Shown here piece by piece: positions 33,416 to 45,711 of a stretch of 64,000 nucleotides of DNA (position 1 is the first letter of the stretch; every line of letters starts with the position of its first letter). The notes below the pieces were generated by a model, which did no database searches, was not told where the DNA came from, and was given only the letters and a program-made list of their open reading frames with translations. Both the position numbers and the translations under genes were made by a program. The DNA is from Brachionus manjavacas (lineage: Eukaryota; Rotifera; Eurotatoria; Ploima; Brachionidae), in assembly GCA_019054805.1 (NCBI GenBank), contig JAHQIY010000028.1, positions 558,001-622,000 on the forward strand. Reading direction: 5' to 3'.

Positions 33416-34799
33416 AGAAAAATAAAAAAATAATAAAGTGTTAATGAAAAATTTATTTGATAAACTAACAGGACATAATGTAAACTTCCTTAAAAAAAAA
33501 CTTATGGATTAAAAAATTTCCAGCAATTCATGACAATCCTAATTTCAGTATTCCATTGTTTTATGACGCTGCATCAAAGCTCCAAAATTCAGTTTGAGGA
33601 CCTGCTTATTTTAAATAACTAGAGTTGGAAAAAAAAATTGTTAATAAAATTTCCAGGAACTTAATTTGAAAAAGAATATTTTTTTATTTTACTAAAAAAT
33701 TAAGGATTTTTCCAAAAAAAAACTAGTTTGAGTGAAAAATCACGTTCTTTTTCTGAAAGAAGAAATAGAGTAGTTCCTCATGTTGCCATATTTATTTAAA
33801 AAGAAGTTTTTAAGTTTGAAGTTTGGACAGAAAACTTTAAAGAATTCTTCAAAAAAATTGCTAAAAAATAGCTTACTAATTAAAAAAATGTTATTTGTTC
33901 TACTTATCATCGCTAATAATATTTAAAATGAACAAAAATAAAAATGCTGAAGATAAGGTCATTTTTAATTAAAATTTATTTACAAAATCAAATTTGATTT
34001 AAACGGTTCATTTATTTAATTAGAAATTTTTCTTTATTTTTATTTATCGATTGTTAATTGGAAAGAAACGTAGAAAGAAAACACGTTACAATATTTTATC
34101 TTTCATCTTTTATCATATTATAGATTTTTTTTCTTTTTTATCATTTGAGAAAAAATACTTTTTTCAATTAAATCTCATTATTTGGTTATAACCTCAAATA
34201 TTTGTTTATCATATCTTTGAGCAACCAGAAATGTCATAAAACCCAAATATGTTCGAAAAATTGATTTTTTTTTAAATTTTTATCTTCAAAGGAAATGATT
34301 TTGTTTAGAAATTAATTGAATTTTTTTATTTTCATTCATTTTTTTCAAAAAAAGGATTTATTTAATTGAATAAAAGTAATTAAATTTTTCAAATTGATTT
34401 AGGAAGGGATTTTTTATTGAAAATATTTTGAAAAAAATTAAAAAATTCAAATTATACAAGGCAAAAAAACAGTTTCATTTAATAGCGTAAAAATAAATAA
34501 ATTCCGTAATTTTGGGAAAGAATTGCGAGTAAAAAATTATAATGTGATTGTTTGGCACCAAAATAAAAATTCTTAAAATTTCTGAATAAATACCCAAAAA
34601 GAGAGCATTGAGTAAATTTTTTTTACTTCTCTAAAATTAAAATTTAATTAAAAACGCTGTTTTTTATTTATTCATAGAATTTCTAATTTACTCCGAGTAA
34701 ATAGATTATAATGAAATAGGCTTTTCCAAATTAAAAACTAGACTCATTTTTAAACCAATTTTAAATTAACATCAGACATCAGTATGTTGTCAAGCACAT
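33416..34799. other. AT-rich intergenic DNA
   Basis: No gene, RNA or transposon recognised between the peptide relic and the LINE starting near 34800. Confidence 0.6.
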
Positions 34800-36080
34800 G
34801 TTAACAGTACAGTTTGATCTCTAGTAGACAGCATGGTTTTACCATACTAAAGGCATGTGTAACTAACCTTTTGGAGTGTCAGCATAAGGTGTCGATGAGC
34901 GAGGGTAATTATAAGTGGGTTGATGTACTATACACGAACTTTGAGAATGCTTTTGATAAGGTTTCACATAGGAAGCTAATCATAAAGTTAGGAGCATATG
35001 GAATAAATGGCAAATTGCTCGAATGGATTAAGGCATTCTTGAGCTATAGAAGGCAAAAAGTGTCTATGGGCACTTCGGAGTAAGTGGAGAGATATAACAA
35101 GTGGTGTGCCTCAAGGATCAGTATTAGGTTCCTTACTTTTCGTGATATATATCAATGACTTGCTAGACAATAAAATAAAATAATGGAGATGTACGCTGAT
35201 GATAGTAAGGTGATTTCAGAGAAGAATGAAATGTCACAATCAGAATTACAAGCAGATATAAATGAAATAGATAATAAGTGCAAGAAGTAGTCAATGCCCT
35301 TAAACAGTAATAAATGCAAAATCATGCATTACGGGAAGAAGAACCCAAGAAACAAATTTTAAATTCAACATGGAGAAGGAAAAGTATGGTTGCAGGAATC
35401 TGAGGTTGAGAAAGATCTGGGTTTTATGGTTTCAAATGATGGAAAGCATAGTAAACAAGTAGAAGCGGCGGTATCTAAGGCTAACAGTGGTTTAAATAGA
35501 ATGAGGAAAACGATTAAATTTTTTAATATAGAATTTCTTAAAAAGCTGTACCCAGCTTTCGTCAGAACGAATTTAGAATTCGCTTCAACGGTATGGAATT
35601 CTATGACCAGAAGTGATATTAATAAGATGGAGAGAATCCAGAAAAGGGCGACTAAGATGGTAATAGAACTAAGAGGATTAGAGTACGAAGATAGACTTAG
35701 GGAGCTTGGGCTAACAGACCTGGAAGCAGGAAGGAAAAGAGGGGACTTATTACAAATATTTAAGATAAGGAAAGGGTTCGAAATGGTAGATTTGGATATC
35801 AAAGAGAATAAGGGAGCAAGTAAGGGTCCAAGCAGGAGACAAAATAGCCAAATGACAAGGGAAAAGCCAGGAGGGACCATGAGGTATAAGTTCTTACTTA
35901 ACCTAACAGCTACAAACTGGAACCTTTTACCATCAGAAATAGTAGAGACTGATACGGTCAATTAGTTTAAGACCAAAATCGATGGACACATTAAGTCGGA
36001 GACCTGGAGAAGATGTGTTTACAGAATCTGATACTGAGCAAATAGACTTATGAACTGGACTCACACTTATGTGTTACAGC
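34800..36080 (+). mobile_element. LINE fragment (CR1/L2-like reverse transcriptase)
   Basis: Plus-strand RT domain to near the 3' end. 34814-35083 encodes RQHGF, ACVTNLLE, VDVLYTNFENAFDKVSHRKLI and [13 protein letters not shown]. Around 35100-35200 frame changes interrupt the palm (GVPQGS-type block, then YADDSKVIS). 35390-35965 encodes the thumb (EKDLGFMVSNDGKHSKQV, NKMERIQKRATKMV, LRELGLTDLEAGRKRGDLLQ). Endonuclease and 5' end are absent. Different subfamily from the 55.7-kb element by sequence. Three or more disruptions, so inactive. Confidence 0.85.
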
Positions 36081-36604
36081 TAACGCTACTCTCAATTCTT
36101 TTTCAAAATTATTAAATTATTAAAAGAAACTGTTTTGAAAAAAAATCTAAAAATATAATAATTTTAATATCATTTTTTTAATTTTGTTATCTGATCAATT
36201 TGCAATGCATTATCAAATGTATTATTCAAAAAAATTATTCATAACTTTTCCACAGAAACTCAGGCGGATATGCTGCATTTTGTTTCAAAATCAATATTTT
36301 TATAAAAATTAGCTGACTAGATCGAGTGGCAAGAAATGATAAAAAGATAAAAAAATTTTCCGTCAATACAGTATTCTCATAATTTTATCTTCTATTTTGA
36401 ACAAAATCTAAAAATAAATTCAAAATGAAATCACTTGAAAAACAAGCGAATAATTATTTTGAATTTTGCTAATTTGATTGACAATTATGTACTTGAACAT
36501 TGACTAAATATTTTATTAAATAAAACTATAAGTTCAAAAAGTCTAAATAGCATTTTTCTTATCAATGCTTAGTGATTAATCTCATTTAAACATTTAATCT
36601 AAAA
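36081..36604. other. AT-rich intergenic DNA
   Basis: Short gap between the LINE and the 3' end of the desaturase gene; nothing recognised apart from the expected desaturase 3' UTR. Confidence 0.6.
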
Positions 36605-38231
36605 TTACATATTGTAAGCTTCATACCACAATTCACCGGACTCTTTCAGACAACTGAAACAAAAAAAAGTAAAAAATGTGTTGCTGTTTGCACTCACTCA
36701 ATCCTACTTATAGATGTCATAAGTTGCTTGACTCATAGTCTTGCACTGGTATTCAATATTGTATTTTTTACACAATTCCTTTACATCTGGAGCAATTTTG
36801 TAGTAATTATGTCTTGGCATTGTCGGAAATAGACTAAAAATAAAATTAAAAAAAATTTGAAAATTTAAAAATTATTACTGATGTTCGATTTGAAAATTTA
36901 GATGACCAGATACCCAGTCGTTGAATGCAGACTGCTCAACATTACATGTAGAGTTCAACTGCGATCTAAACCAGCTTAGATCTTTGTCGTAGTCGACATT
37001 CATGGGCAAGTGACTTATTTGTGTCGACCAAACAAACCAAACGCTCTCGAAGACTCTCACCAAAAAGTAAAGTTTAATAGTTCCCAATAGACCTAGTGTT
37101 GGCACAAACATGGCGTACCATCTAATCAAATAAATCGAAATCCACATAATCTCCTACAAAATTCCAAGTTTAACCAAAAAAATTTTTTAAATAAATTTAA
37201 TTTACATGTAATTTTCTTTTTTTGATCAAAAAATAGACTGTTTCGATCACAAAATAGATCGGAATTAATAGTGGCGGCAGTGTGAAGAAGAAATAAAACT
37301 GCTGCAAATTGTATGGCAATTTTCCGATTTTTTTCTTACCAAACTCAGCGGGTATAACCTTGCCGATCAAGTACAGCAAGCCAAATCTAATATCAGGATC
37401 ACGCTTGATAGTGTTGGGCTTAGCATGGTGCTGGTAGTGACGGTAGTTCCACCAATTGGCCGAAAATCCCATAATGCCACCTATGATTATGTTCTGAACA
37501 AAATGATTCAGTTTGGTAGATCTAAAGACAGACAAATGACCAAAATCATGCTGTAACCATCCGGCTTGGGCCTTGGAAAAAATAAAAATTCTGAACTAGA
37601 GTGGAAATTTTTTCCTACTTGAACAATCACGAGACAAGCTACGGCAATAGAGTAAGTCAGCCAGCTGGCATATCCACTTTTGTAGATTATGTAAGCAGCG
37701 ACCAAGTCAAGCAGAATCAATTGCAAAAAGTGAAGAAGAAAAAATATCGGCTTGGCCCTAAACAGACCTTTTTTTTCAGCCAAGGCCTTTAAATTTTGAA
37801 AATCTTTGTGCAGCTCAGACTAAAAATTTTTTTTTAAATTCAAATAAAAAAAAATATCCAAGCCAACCTTTCTTTCTTCGTTCGGATTGACATCCGACTC
37901 TGGCACTACTTGACCTATGAGTATGGGGCTCATGTATTTGCGCACTTTTTTCATATCGGTGTGAAAACATGAAAAAGCGTCCTGGCAAATTTAAAATTAA
38001 TTTTTAGCTAAGACAATTTTTGAACAAACAAACAGTAGCGTCTTGACCAGCATGGTTGAGCATTAGTCTTTCTCCGCCTGGATGCTTGCGGCTGAATCTG
38101 GAAACATCATAGACCAAATTTTCGATCACAACCCACTTGTTCTGTCTGACTTCATCCCATTTGAAAATTTTGTGCTTCTGGTCACTTGAATGACCAGACT
38201 CATTTATGTCAACTTTTCCTCCTTTACCCAT
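36605..38231 (-). CDS. Front-end fatty acid desaturase with cytochrome b5 domain (delta-5/delta-6 type)
   Basis: ER membrane enzyme adding a double bond between an existing one and the carboxyl end of long-chain polyunsaturated fatty acids. Seven exons in phase: 38231-38034, 37981-37868, 37819-37619, 37571-37206, 37153-36879, 36833-36708, 36653-36605; 442 aa, as in vertebrate FADS1/2. The N-terminal cytochrome b5 domain has the haem motif KHPGG. Three histidine boxes follow: [15 protein letters not shown] and QIEHHLFP, the last with the Gln that marks front-end enzymes; its second His codon is split across an intron. Hydrophobic segments lie between them. The protein ends SLKESG-like ([15 protein letters not shown]). 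Regiospecificity cannot be read by eye. The gene stands alone. Confidence 0.93.
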
Positions 38232-40459
38232 TTTTGAAAAAAAAAATTCTATTCAAATTTAAAATGTGAACAAGTTATTTTATTTTTGTTGGAGTTGAAA
38301 TAAATTTATTTATGATCGTACGATCGATATTTTAAACAAAGCTTGAAAATTATGCAAACCTAGTGGAAAGGAGATTCAGCAAAAAAAGAAAAGATAATGA
38401 TGCTAAAAAAAGTTATTTTGATAAAAAATGTTTTAACGAAAGATTAAACGTCATTTTAGTTTGGAAGAAAAAAGATAGAGTTTATCGCAAAGAAGTGGCT
38501 TTGGCGTGGCACGATAACTAAAACACATTTACTGTAAATTAAGATTTTTTTTGTTATAAAAAATGAAATTTTTCAAATATTCTATCAAGTGAAAGCATTC
38601 ACTTTAAATGAGAAACATTAATGAAAAATTTTGAATGCGTTTTAGCTTTTGACTGCTAAAATATTTAAAAGGAAATTAAAAATTATTGTCTTGATTCTTT
38701 GAACTTTTTTTTTTTAATTTGAAATAAAATAAAATTCGAGTCTTACTAAATCTGAGATTTAAAAAAAAAAGGTGTTTTTTATCATTTTTTTATTAGTAAT
38801 AATTAACTAAACTTTATTAAACATGATTTGTTTGATCTCTAACAAGGAAGAAAATTATTTGAATTTTTATCTGAAGTAAAAATAAAATCTTAATAATTAT
38901 TTTGAAATTTTGCAATAAAAAATTTAATTTTGTTTCGCTTTAAACGATTAAAATGCCATTTAAACTAAACCCTGGTTTGTTAAAGCCATAATTTGGATAT
39001 CTTTATGTGGATTTTAAATTTTTCAAATATATTTTTTAGAAGAATCAATTGAAGATTAATTAGGAAAAAAAAGATGTTTTTTTTTAAATTAAAAAAAAAA
39101 GTATTAAGTTTCGGTCATATGATCATGATCATGAACTTCAATTTGACTTTTAATGAAAATTATGTTCGAATACAAAATAGGGTTCATATATATACTTTAT
39201 TTTTTATATATATATTCTTATATTATATTTTTATAAATAAGGTTTGAATATAATTTAGCTTGAAAAATATACTTTAAAATTAATTAAATGAAATTAAAAA
39301 ATAGAATGTTGAAAATAGAAAATGTTTGAATCATTAACTAATTATAAGAAATATTTGAAAACAAATTTAAATAAAAAAACAAAATAAAATATAAAAATTT
39401 AAAAAAAATAAAATTTATGCTAAAATTTTGTTTTTATTTAAATTACAATTTAATTTCATCACTTACTATTATTAAACAGTTTTTGAAGTGGTTACTTTTT
39501 TTAGTATTTAAAAAAATTAATGAAGGGATCATTTGAAAATTTTGGAATGACATCAAAAAATGTGAATTATAGCAAAAAATTGAAAACTGTATTTTAGTTT
39601 TTCGATTGAAATTTACGTTTATTTTAGTTTTTTTTTTGCAAAAAAAGGCAAAGGATGATAAAAAAATTCAAGTTTATCAAATTTTTTTTCAAATAGAATT
39701 AAATTAATTTCTTTTAATTTGAGTATTTTGAATTTACTGATTCTGAAAAAGATCTTGGGGTGAATCCTTCACTAGATGCATACTGTCTTGGATCAACTAA
39801 GGTTTATATTCAGGTTCCAGACCGTTGGGACGCTAAGGCTATTGTTTTGCACATCTGTAAGATCTTATCTAGAATAAGCCGTAGTAGTGGCATATTGAAG
39901 TTGATGATCAATTAAAAGAGTTTATCTTAATATGTTAAAATAAATATAATAAAATAATTTTAAAAACATATTAAATCGATTTTTTAATTTAAATGTGTTA
40001 GCTCATTTTTTGAAAAATTTTAAATCTCAAAAATATTGCTTGCAAAGGTCTAAATTTAATTTTGCTACAACCTTAGCGATTGAGGTACAGTAAAATCTAC
40101 AATAACAATTAAAAAAAATAAATTTTTTTGAAAAACAAAGTTTTTAATTTCCTAAAAATTATGGTGCATTTTTATTGATTTTTAAATATTCCTTTTTTGA
40201 AAAAAAGAAAATAAGATTATTAATCAAATTTTTCATCACCCAAGTGGTGCTTTTTGAAAAAAATAAACAAATAAACAAATATAATACCTTTTTGATTGAA
40301 ATCTGATTGAAATTTGTTACTTTAATGTACAATTGAATCCTATAAATAATTAAAAATAAAGAGATTTGTTAAATTTTTTTTAAATTTTTCATACAAAACT
40401 TAAAATAAGGCCACGTAAGCAAAAAGAAAAGTGTTAAAATCGAAAAAAACGCATTAAAA
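38232..40459. other. AT-rich intergenic DNA with a LINE scrap
   Basis: Nothing gene-like except 39722-39790, where a plus-strand frame reads FEFTDSEKDLGVNPSLDA, resembling the SEKDLGV block of LINE reverse transcriptases. Otherwise A/T-rich filler; the desaturase promoter should lie near 38240-38400. Confidence 0.5.
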
Positions 40460-41013
40460 GCGTGTAGTCTTGTCAAATGAATATTTTTGCTTGAAACGAA
40501 CTGGCCACCGTTTGGACAAGGTGCCCTATCTGTGAACTCAAAAACTTTACATGAATGTTGGGCAATATTTCGAAATTTATCTTGGAACCAAAAGTTGAGA
40601 GATTCAAATACGCTCAAATCTGTTTATCTTAGTCGAGATTTGAATGTAACTGAAACAGCTTTAGACTATGAATTGAGAAAACAAAGAAACAAAGAAAATA
40701 ATGGTCTTTCACGACACTTGGCCTTTTGACATGCCATCCGTGGAAATCATATCGCCAAATTCAAGAAACAATAATCGCACATCAGAAGCGTCATCACGTT
40801 TAGATAGTCTTATCGCTAAAATGTATGTATTTAAATGATACTGGTTTAGCAATAAACTAGATGAATTCAGTGTTGTTATTGAAACATAAAGACCACAAAT
40901 TGTGGCAGATAGTAAGACTTGGTTCAAGAGCATCTCAATTACAAACGTAAAAGGAATCAATTTTTAAACAAACACTAGAAAGGACAGAAGTATTGGACGC
41001 AGAGGATGGTGTT

Positions 41014-42195
41014 TTTCTTTAAAGTTCACGAAATTCAAAACTTTAGTGCTATCTGAATTTCACATTTTTGACCCAAAATTCGTAATCTACGCCCTCAAAA
41101 CCCCCAGAAAATAAATTTTTTTGAAGGGGGCAAAAAAAAAATTTTTTACACCCAGGGTTCAAAAAATAGTAAACCCTTTAAAAAGTTGTTGTTCTTTAAG
41201 ACTCAAAATCTCAAAAATAAAACTTAAATATACTAAAAAAATCTATATATTCTGAAAGAGCATAAAATTCTCTACATGCTAATTTAATTTAGAAAAAAAA
41301 TAAAAGGGTGCGGCGGTTTTTGTTGGCTAAAAAAAGGAAAAAAATGTGTTTTTTCTGGTTTAAATCGTATCTCCTCCGAGGGATCAATTTTGACAAGATA
41401 ATTTTTTTTTTTTTTAAATCTAGACAAAATTCTGAACAATTCTGTGGTTTTACTTTTTTATTTTATTGCTTTATTTTTCTTAAAAAATCTCTTCAAATCA
41501 TGTGATAATTAACAAATTTGTCAAATTTGAATTATTTTATTAAAATTTTTAGATTAAACTAAAGAAATCGATATTTTTAGGTGCTCAACCACTGTTTTTT
41601 TCGATTTTCCTGAAAAATATGCTTTAAGTACTTGACCGTATGTGGCACCACTATCGTAACCTGCTAAACACCTCCAAAATCGTCGATTAATTTTTTCTTG
41701 AAAGCTCTGAACCCAAATACTTTTCTTTTGCATTTGCTTAAAGCTCCATCATTCTTGGAAATATCTGATTTTTTCTTGCTCTAATATGCTGTTTTAAATA
41801 ACACCAAAGACCTTCTTTAGGATTCTTCAGATTCGGATGAAGTAAAAAAATCATGGTAATTATTATTTATATCGGGCTCAACGTCTAATTCCATGATCAT
41901 CTTCATTTTCTTCCTCTTCATTAAATATTTTTTGGCCGAAAACTCCAAGGTTACTAACACGAGATTGATTATATTTTGATTTTTTAGGCATTTTTCACTA
42001 AATTTTATTTATACTTAGATAAGTTTTTAGTTAAATTTAGAAAAAAAAATATCAATAGAATATTAATATACAAATTTGTTAATTATCACATGATTTGAAG
42101 AGATTTTTTAAGAAAAATAAAGCAATAAAATAAAAAAGTAAAACCATAGAATTGTTCAGATAGCACTAAAGTTTTGAATTTCGTGAACTTTAAAA
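41014..42195 (-). mobile_element. Inverted-repeat DNA element encoding an unrecognised RFWR-type protein
   Basis: The right arm (about 42071-42192) pairs with a left arm split in two (41018-41057 and 41437-41520), about 120 bp nearly identical; the ends read TTTAAAGTTCACGAAATTC. Inside, the minus strand encodes MPKKSKYNQSRVSNLGVFGQ (ATG at 41991), an acidic stretch, and around 41740-41590 INRRFWRCLAGYDSGATYG, QVLKAYFSGKSKKTVVEH. The frames are not continuous. The second segment resembles the frame at 52258-52557 in another inverted-repeat element. I cannot assign a known transposase family. It sits inside the LINE, replacing about 80 bp of it. Confidence 0.7.
41058..41430. repeat. Insertion within the left arm of the inverted-repeat element
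   Basis: About 373 bp splits the left arm and is flanked by TCTGAA at 41052-41057 and 41431-41436, a probable 6-bp target duplication. The right arm is uninterrupted and shows the empty site. Its sequence resembles part of 31920-32100 in the Slp intron (shared TATATTCTGAAA, TGCTAATTT), so it is a dispersed repeat of unknown type with no coding capacity. Confidence 0.6.
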
Positions 42196-43276
42196 AAAAT
42201 TTGAAGTAGTTAACTTTAACTCTGAAAAGTACTTTGTAGACTGTCTTTATAGGCCAAACGATTTTGTTGATAAGAACGATTTTGATTTAGTTTTCAAACA
42301 AGTTAAAGACAATGTAAGTGATAAAGCTTGCGTAATCGGTGATTTAAACTTTCCATCAGTCATCTGGTCAAATGGTTGTGTCAGAAATCTAAAACGAAAA
42401 TGGCATCGAACATAAATTCAGAGAAGCATTAAGCGAAACTTTTCTTTATCAAAAAAAAAAGCTGTCAACACTTTCGATTTGATTTTCACGACTCAGCCTA
42501 ACAGTGTGTATTCAATCGTTAAAAAATTTGTACTTGGTAACATTAGTAAAGGATATCTGGCTATTTTTTCAATTTTGTTTTCAATTTTTCAATAAAAATG
42601 ACTTTCAAAAAAATTCTCATTTCCTATCAAATATTGAATAGGTGTATTGATTTGGTGAGAATTTAAATATTCAAGAAATGTTCGATGAGTTAATTTTCTA
42701 TGTCAGGGAAGCTTGTAATCGATTCATACCAGTAACGGATGGCTCTCATAAGAAAAGAATCTCAGAAACTTGGATTAAAGATGATCTCAAGATCTAAATT
42801 AGAAAAAAGAGGAATCTTGTATCAAGGAAATGTTCATGTAACTGGAAGGATATGAATCTATATAAAAATTATAAGCATATGTGTAAATTAGTTCCATCAG
42901 AAATAAAAAGAGCTAGACTAAAATAGTTGATAAAGCTAAGAAAAATACATAGATATTGTATAAATACTTAAAATATCAAAAATTAAACAAAGAGTTAAAA
43001 AAGTTAAAAACGAACTAACGCAAGATCCGAGAGAGATATCAAATCTTCTAAATAGATGTTTCAAGATGTTTTTGTTATTGAGCAAGATGGTAAGCTTCCA
43101 CCTTTTGAAATTGAATTTAATGAAAACTGGTCAGAATATATTGACATTGAACCAAATGATATTAATAATGAGATGGTTTTTAAAAAATTACAAGACCTAA
43201 ATCAAAATAAATCATGTGGTTTAGACAAGCTTCATCCGTTATTGCTTAAAAACTGTGCGGAAGCCTCTAATGTTCC

Positions 43277-43635
43277 GGTTTTGTGAAGTTCAGTACAAAA
43301 GAACAGAACAAAGTATAAAAAAATTAAATAAATTTTTTTCTAAAAAATGATGATAATAAAAATCATCATCAACTTTTACATTCAAAGTTCCATCAACTGT
43401 AAAAGTCTGCTAATGGTGTGCAGAATTTCTGCAAAATGCATCACGCTCGATTATTTTGAAATTTAATTTCTGCATAACTCTGCAAATTTAGCAGGCTTTG
43501 ATATTTGATGCAACTTTGTAAGCTGCACTTTGTTGTATATACAGAACCAAGTTTAAATCTTTAGAAAAAAAGTTATTCAATTTTTTTACATTTTTTCTGT
43601 TCTTTTTTACATTTTGTACTGAATTTCACAAAACC
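43277..43635. mobile_element. 359-bp MITE of Mutator-like type inside the LINE
   Basis: Terminal inverted repeats GGTTTTGTGAAGTTCAGTAC and its near-complement at the right end. The flanks TAATGTTCC (43268-43276) and TACAGTTCC (43636-43644) each differ by one base from TACTGTTCC in the uninterrupted LINE copy near 56995, so a 9-bp target duplication is well supported by the empty site. The interior has CTGCAAA-type motifs and no open frame. Confidence 0.85.
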
Positions 43636-44148
43636 TACAGTTCCTTTAACTTTGATTTTCAGAGTATCTTTATCCAAAAGTCAAGTTCCAAATAAATTCA
43701 GATCGGAAAAAATTACTGAATTGTTTAAAAAAAGTGATAAATTATTGCCAAGCAATTAACGTCCTCTGTTTTAAATTTCTGTTCCGCGCAAAATTATGAG
43801 AAGAAAAAAATGGAAAATTATCTTTGTAAGAATATTATATCTAAAGCATGGATTTGTCTAGAAAAAGTCATGTACAACCAATCCTCTGGAAACTCTAGAT
43901 TTCATCTCAATGAGTCTAGACAAAAATATTCCTGTGATTCTGCTCGCTGCCAAATCTATTAGTTGATATCCCCAGTGTTAACAGCTTTAAAGCAGGCATC
44001 GATTGCTGGATGAGCAACAATCAATCACGTCAGCTGTCTTAGTGTGCCTTGTCAGCACACTCGCTGGCTAGCCAGCTACAGTCAAAACTCCTAACACTGC
44101 TAAAATTTTCAGAATTTTTATTCAAATTTTTAAATTTTTTAATTTTTT

Positions 44149-44967
44149 TACCGTAATGCCTTGCCCCCTAATGCATTGAACTTTAAAACAGAATTCTGAA
44201 TTTTAATGCTGCATTTAACCCACTTTTTTTTCCAGATACGCTGCGACTAAAAATGCTGCAGTTAATGTCAAAATTTTGGTACAAATTCCGCATTAAATAT
44301 GTAAAAAATAATAAAAATATATTTTTCTATTTTTTCAATTGTTTCAAAATTTGAATCAAAAAAAAATGCTCTTCGGACATAATGCATGCATGTAAAGTTA
44401 AAATTTTGAGTTTTAATGCGTCACGAAATTTTATTTAAATTGATAAAAAAAACGGTATTTTAATATAAAAATGGCATAAAATTTTCCGTATAAAAATTAT
44501 TTGTTTTTAAAAAAAATGAAATTTTATTATTTTCTCTCGCTAGTTTCTCTCTCACGTGCTTCTTTTTCTAGAGTTTTTTTATTTTTGCTTCCCTTTTTGC
44601 GACCACCACGGCCTGTTCTGGTTGGTTCTACATTTGCTGCTGTTTCGGGACTTTCATTTTCGACTTCTGACTGAGCATTAGCAGCTTTATTTATAAGCAT
44701 TAAAACTCAAAATTTTAACTTTACATGCATGCATTATGTCCGAAGAGCATTTTTTTTTGATTCAAATTTTGAAACAATTGAAAAAATAGAAAAATATATT
44801 TTTATTATTTTTTACATATTTAATGCGGAATTTGTACCTAAATTTTGACATTAACTGCAGCATTTTTAGTCGCAGCATATCTGGAAAAAAAAGTGGGTTA
44901 AATGCAGCATTAAAATCCAGAATTCTGGTTTAAAGTTCAATGCATTAGGGGGCAAGGCATTACGGTA
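44149..44967 (-). mobile_element. Foldback Mutator-like element with 271-bp TAATGC-rich arms
   Basis: Arms 44149-44419 and 44697-44967 are inverted copies with only a few differences, the outer ends reading TACCGTAATGCCTTGCCCCC. The arms carry repeated AATGC words. The 277-bp centre encodes on the minus strand (44700-44530) MLINKAANAQSEVENESPET and an AT-hook tail GRGGRKKGSKNKKTLEKEA ending at a stop, similar to the tails of the MULE remnants at 3.7 and 53.5 kb. Target duplication not clear because of T-runs. Confidence 0.75.
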
Positions 44968-45374
44968 GTTGCTTTTTTTTTATTTCAAATTTATTTTCAG
45001 ATCTAAATTAAATTCGAATTTTGATTTAAAAATAAGTAGTTTTCGAATTAATCTTAAAAATAAAGAAAAATAAAATCTTTATTAAAATTTAACCTAAATT
45101 CAAAATTTCAAAGCTGATTATATAGAACCGTAAAATATTATATCAAATCTTTAAAACAGTTTTTGTTGCTCTTTAGAAAATTTTTCAATTTTTAAGATCA
45201 GTTGCCACAATTGCCAATTTCCACAAAGTTTATGTAGAGCAATTTAAATTTTTTTTCTTTTATTTTTCAAATTGGTTTTGACTTTGTTTAGATGCAAAAA
45301 ATTTTATTTATCAATTTAAAAAGAAAAATGTAATCTTTAAAAAAATAATTTCATGATAAATCAGCCATTATCAT

Positions 45375-45711
45375 TTATTTCGAATTAGAATAATAATCAG
45401 CTAAACTTCTGCCGCCTCTTTGTCGACTACAAAAACATATAATGCCACATGGCACCATTCTTTCTCCTCTTATAGTAACATGGCACCATTTTGTTATGTG
45501 ATAATTACATCTACCACCTTGAAATATTTTTTAGAAATTTTATACTTTTATCCTACAAAATAATACCACTTCTATTGCAATTTCCAATTTTTCCACCTTT
45601 ATCTTCGCATGTCCAGCCATTTTGTGTCTCGACTTCATAACAAAGTCCATCAATCTGTATTGCTAGTCCTGCAATCAAAAGTAGTAGAAACCCAATTTTT
45701 AAACTGTTCAT
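45375..45711 (-). CDS. Small secreted cysteine-rich peptide (unrecognised family)
   Basis: Two exons, 45711-45567 and 45517-45375, joined by a 49-bp GT-AG intron in phase 1; 95 aa. The N-terminus MNSLKIGFLLLLIAGLAIQI is a strong signal peptide, with cleavage probably near Gly23. The mature part of about 73 residues has eight cysteines (positions 24, 35, 45, 52, 60, 72, 76, 78), which suggests four disulfides, and a basic patch (TIRGERM, SRQRGGR). If the intron is not removed the frame stops after RSGIIL, losing four cysteines. I do not recognise the cysteine pattern. Defence, signalling or structural roles are all possible. A decayed exon-2 relative lies at 33358-33415. Surrounded by transposons. 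Confidence 0.7.

Larger units (their letters stand above)
40460..44110 (+). mobile_element. LINE (CR1/L2-like) carrying nested insertions
   Basis: Same family as the 55.7-58.5 kb element, here on the plus strand. 40487-40729 is probably the end of ORF1 (SRDLNVTETALDYELRKQRNK). The endonuclease begins about 40840 (NKLDEF, PQIVADSKTWFKS) and reads RKDRS near 40978. An inverted-repeat element interrupts it at about 41014-42195, after which it resumes (VVNFNSEKYF, CLYRPNDF, GDLNFPSVIWSNG). The RT region (about 42560-43950) is interrupted by a MITE at 43277-43635 and jumps from MSLDKNIPV to the C-terminal LPNLLVDIPSVNSFKAGID at about 43953, so most of the catalytic palm is deleted. 3' tail ends near 44095. 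Many frame breaks; dead copy. Confidence 0.8.
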
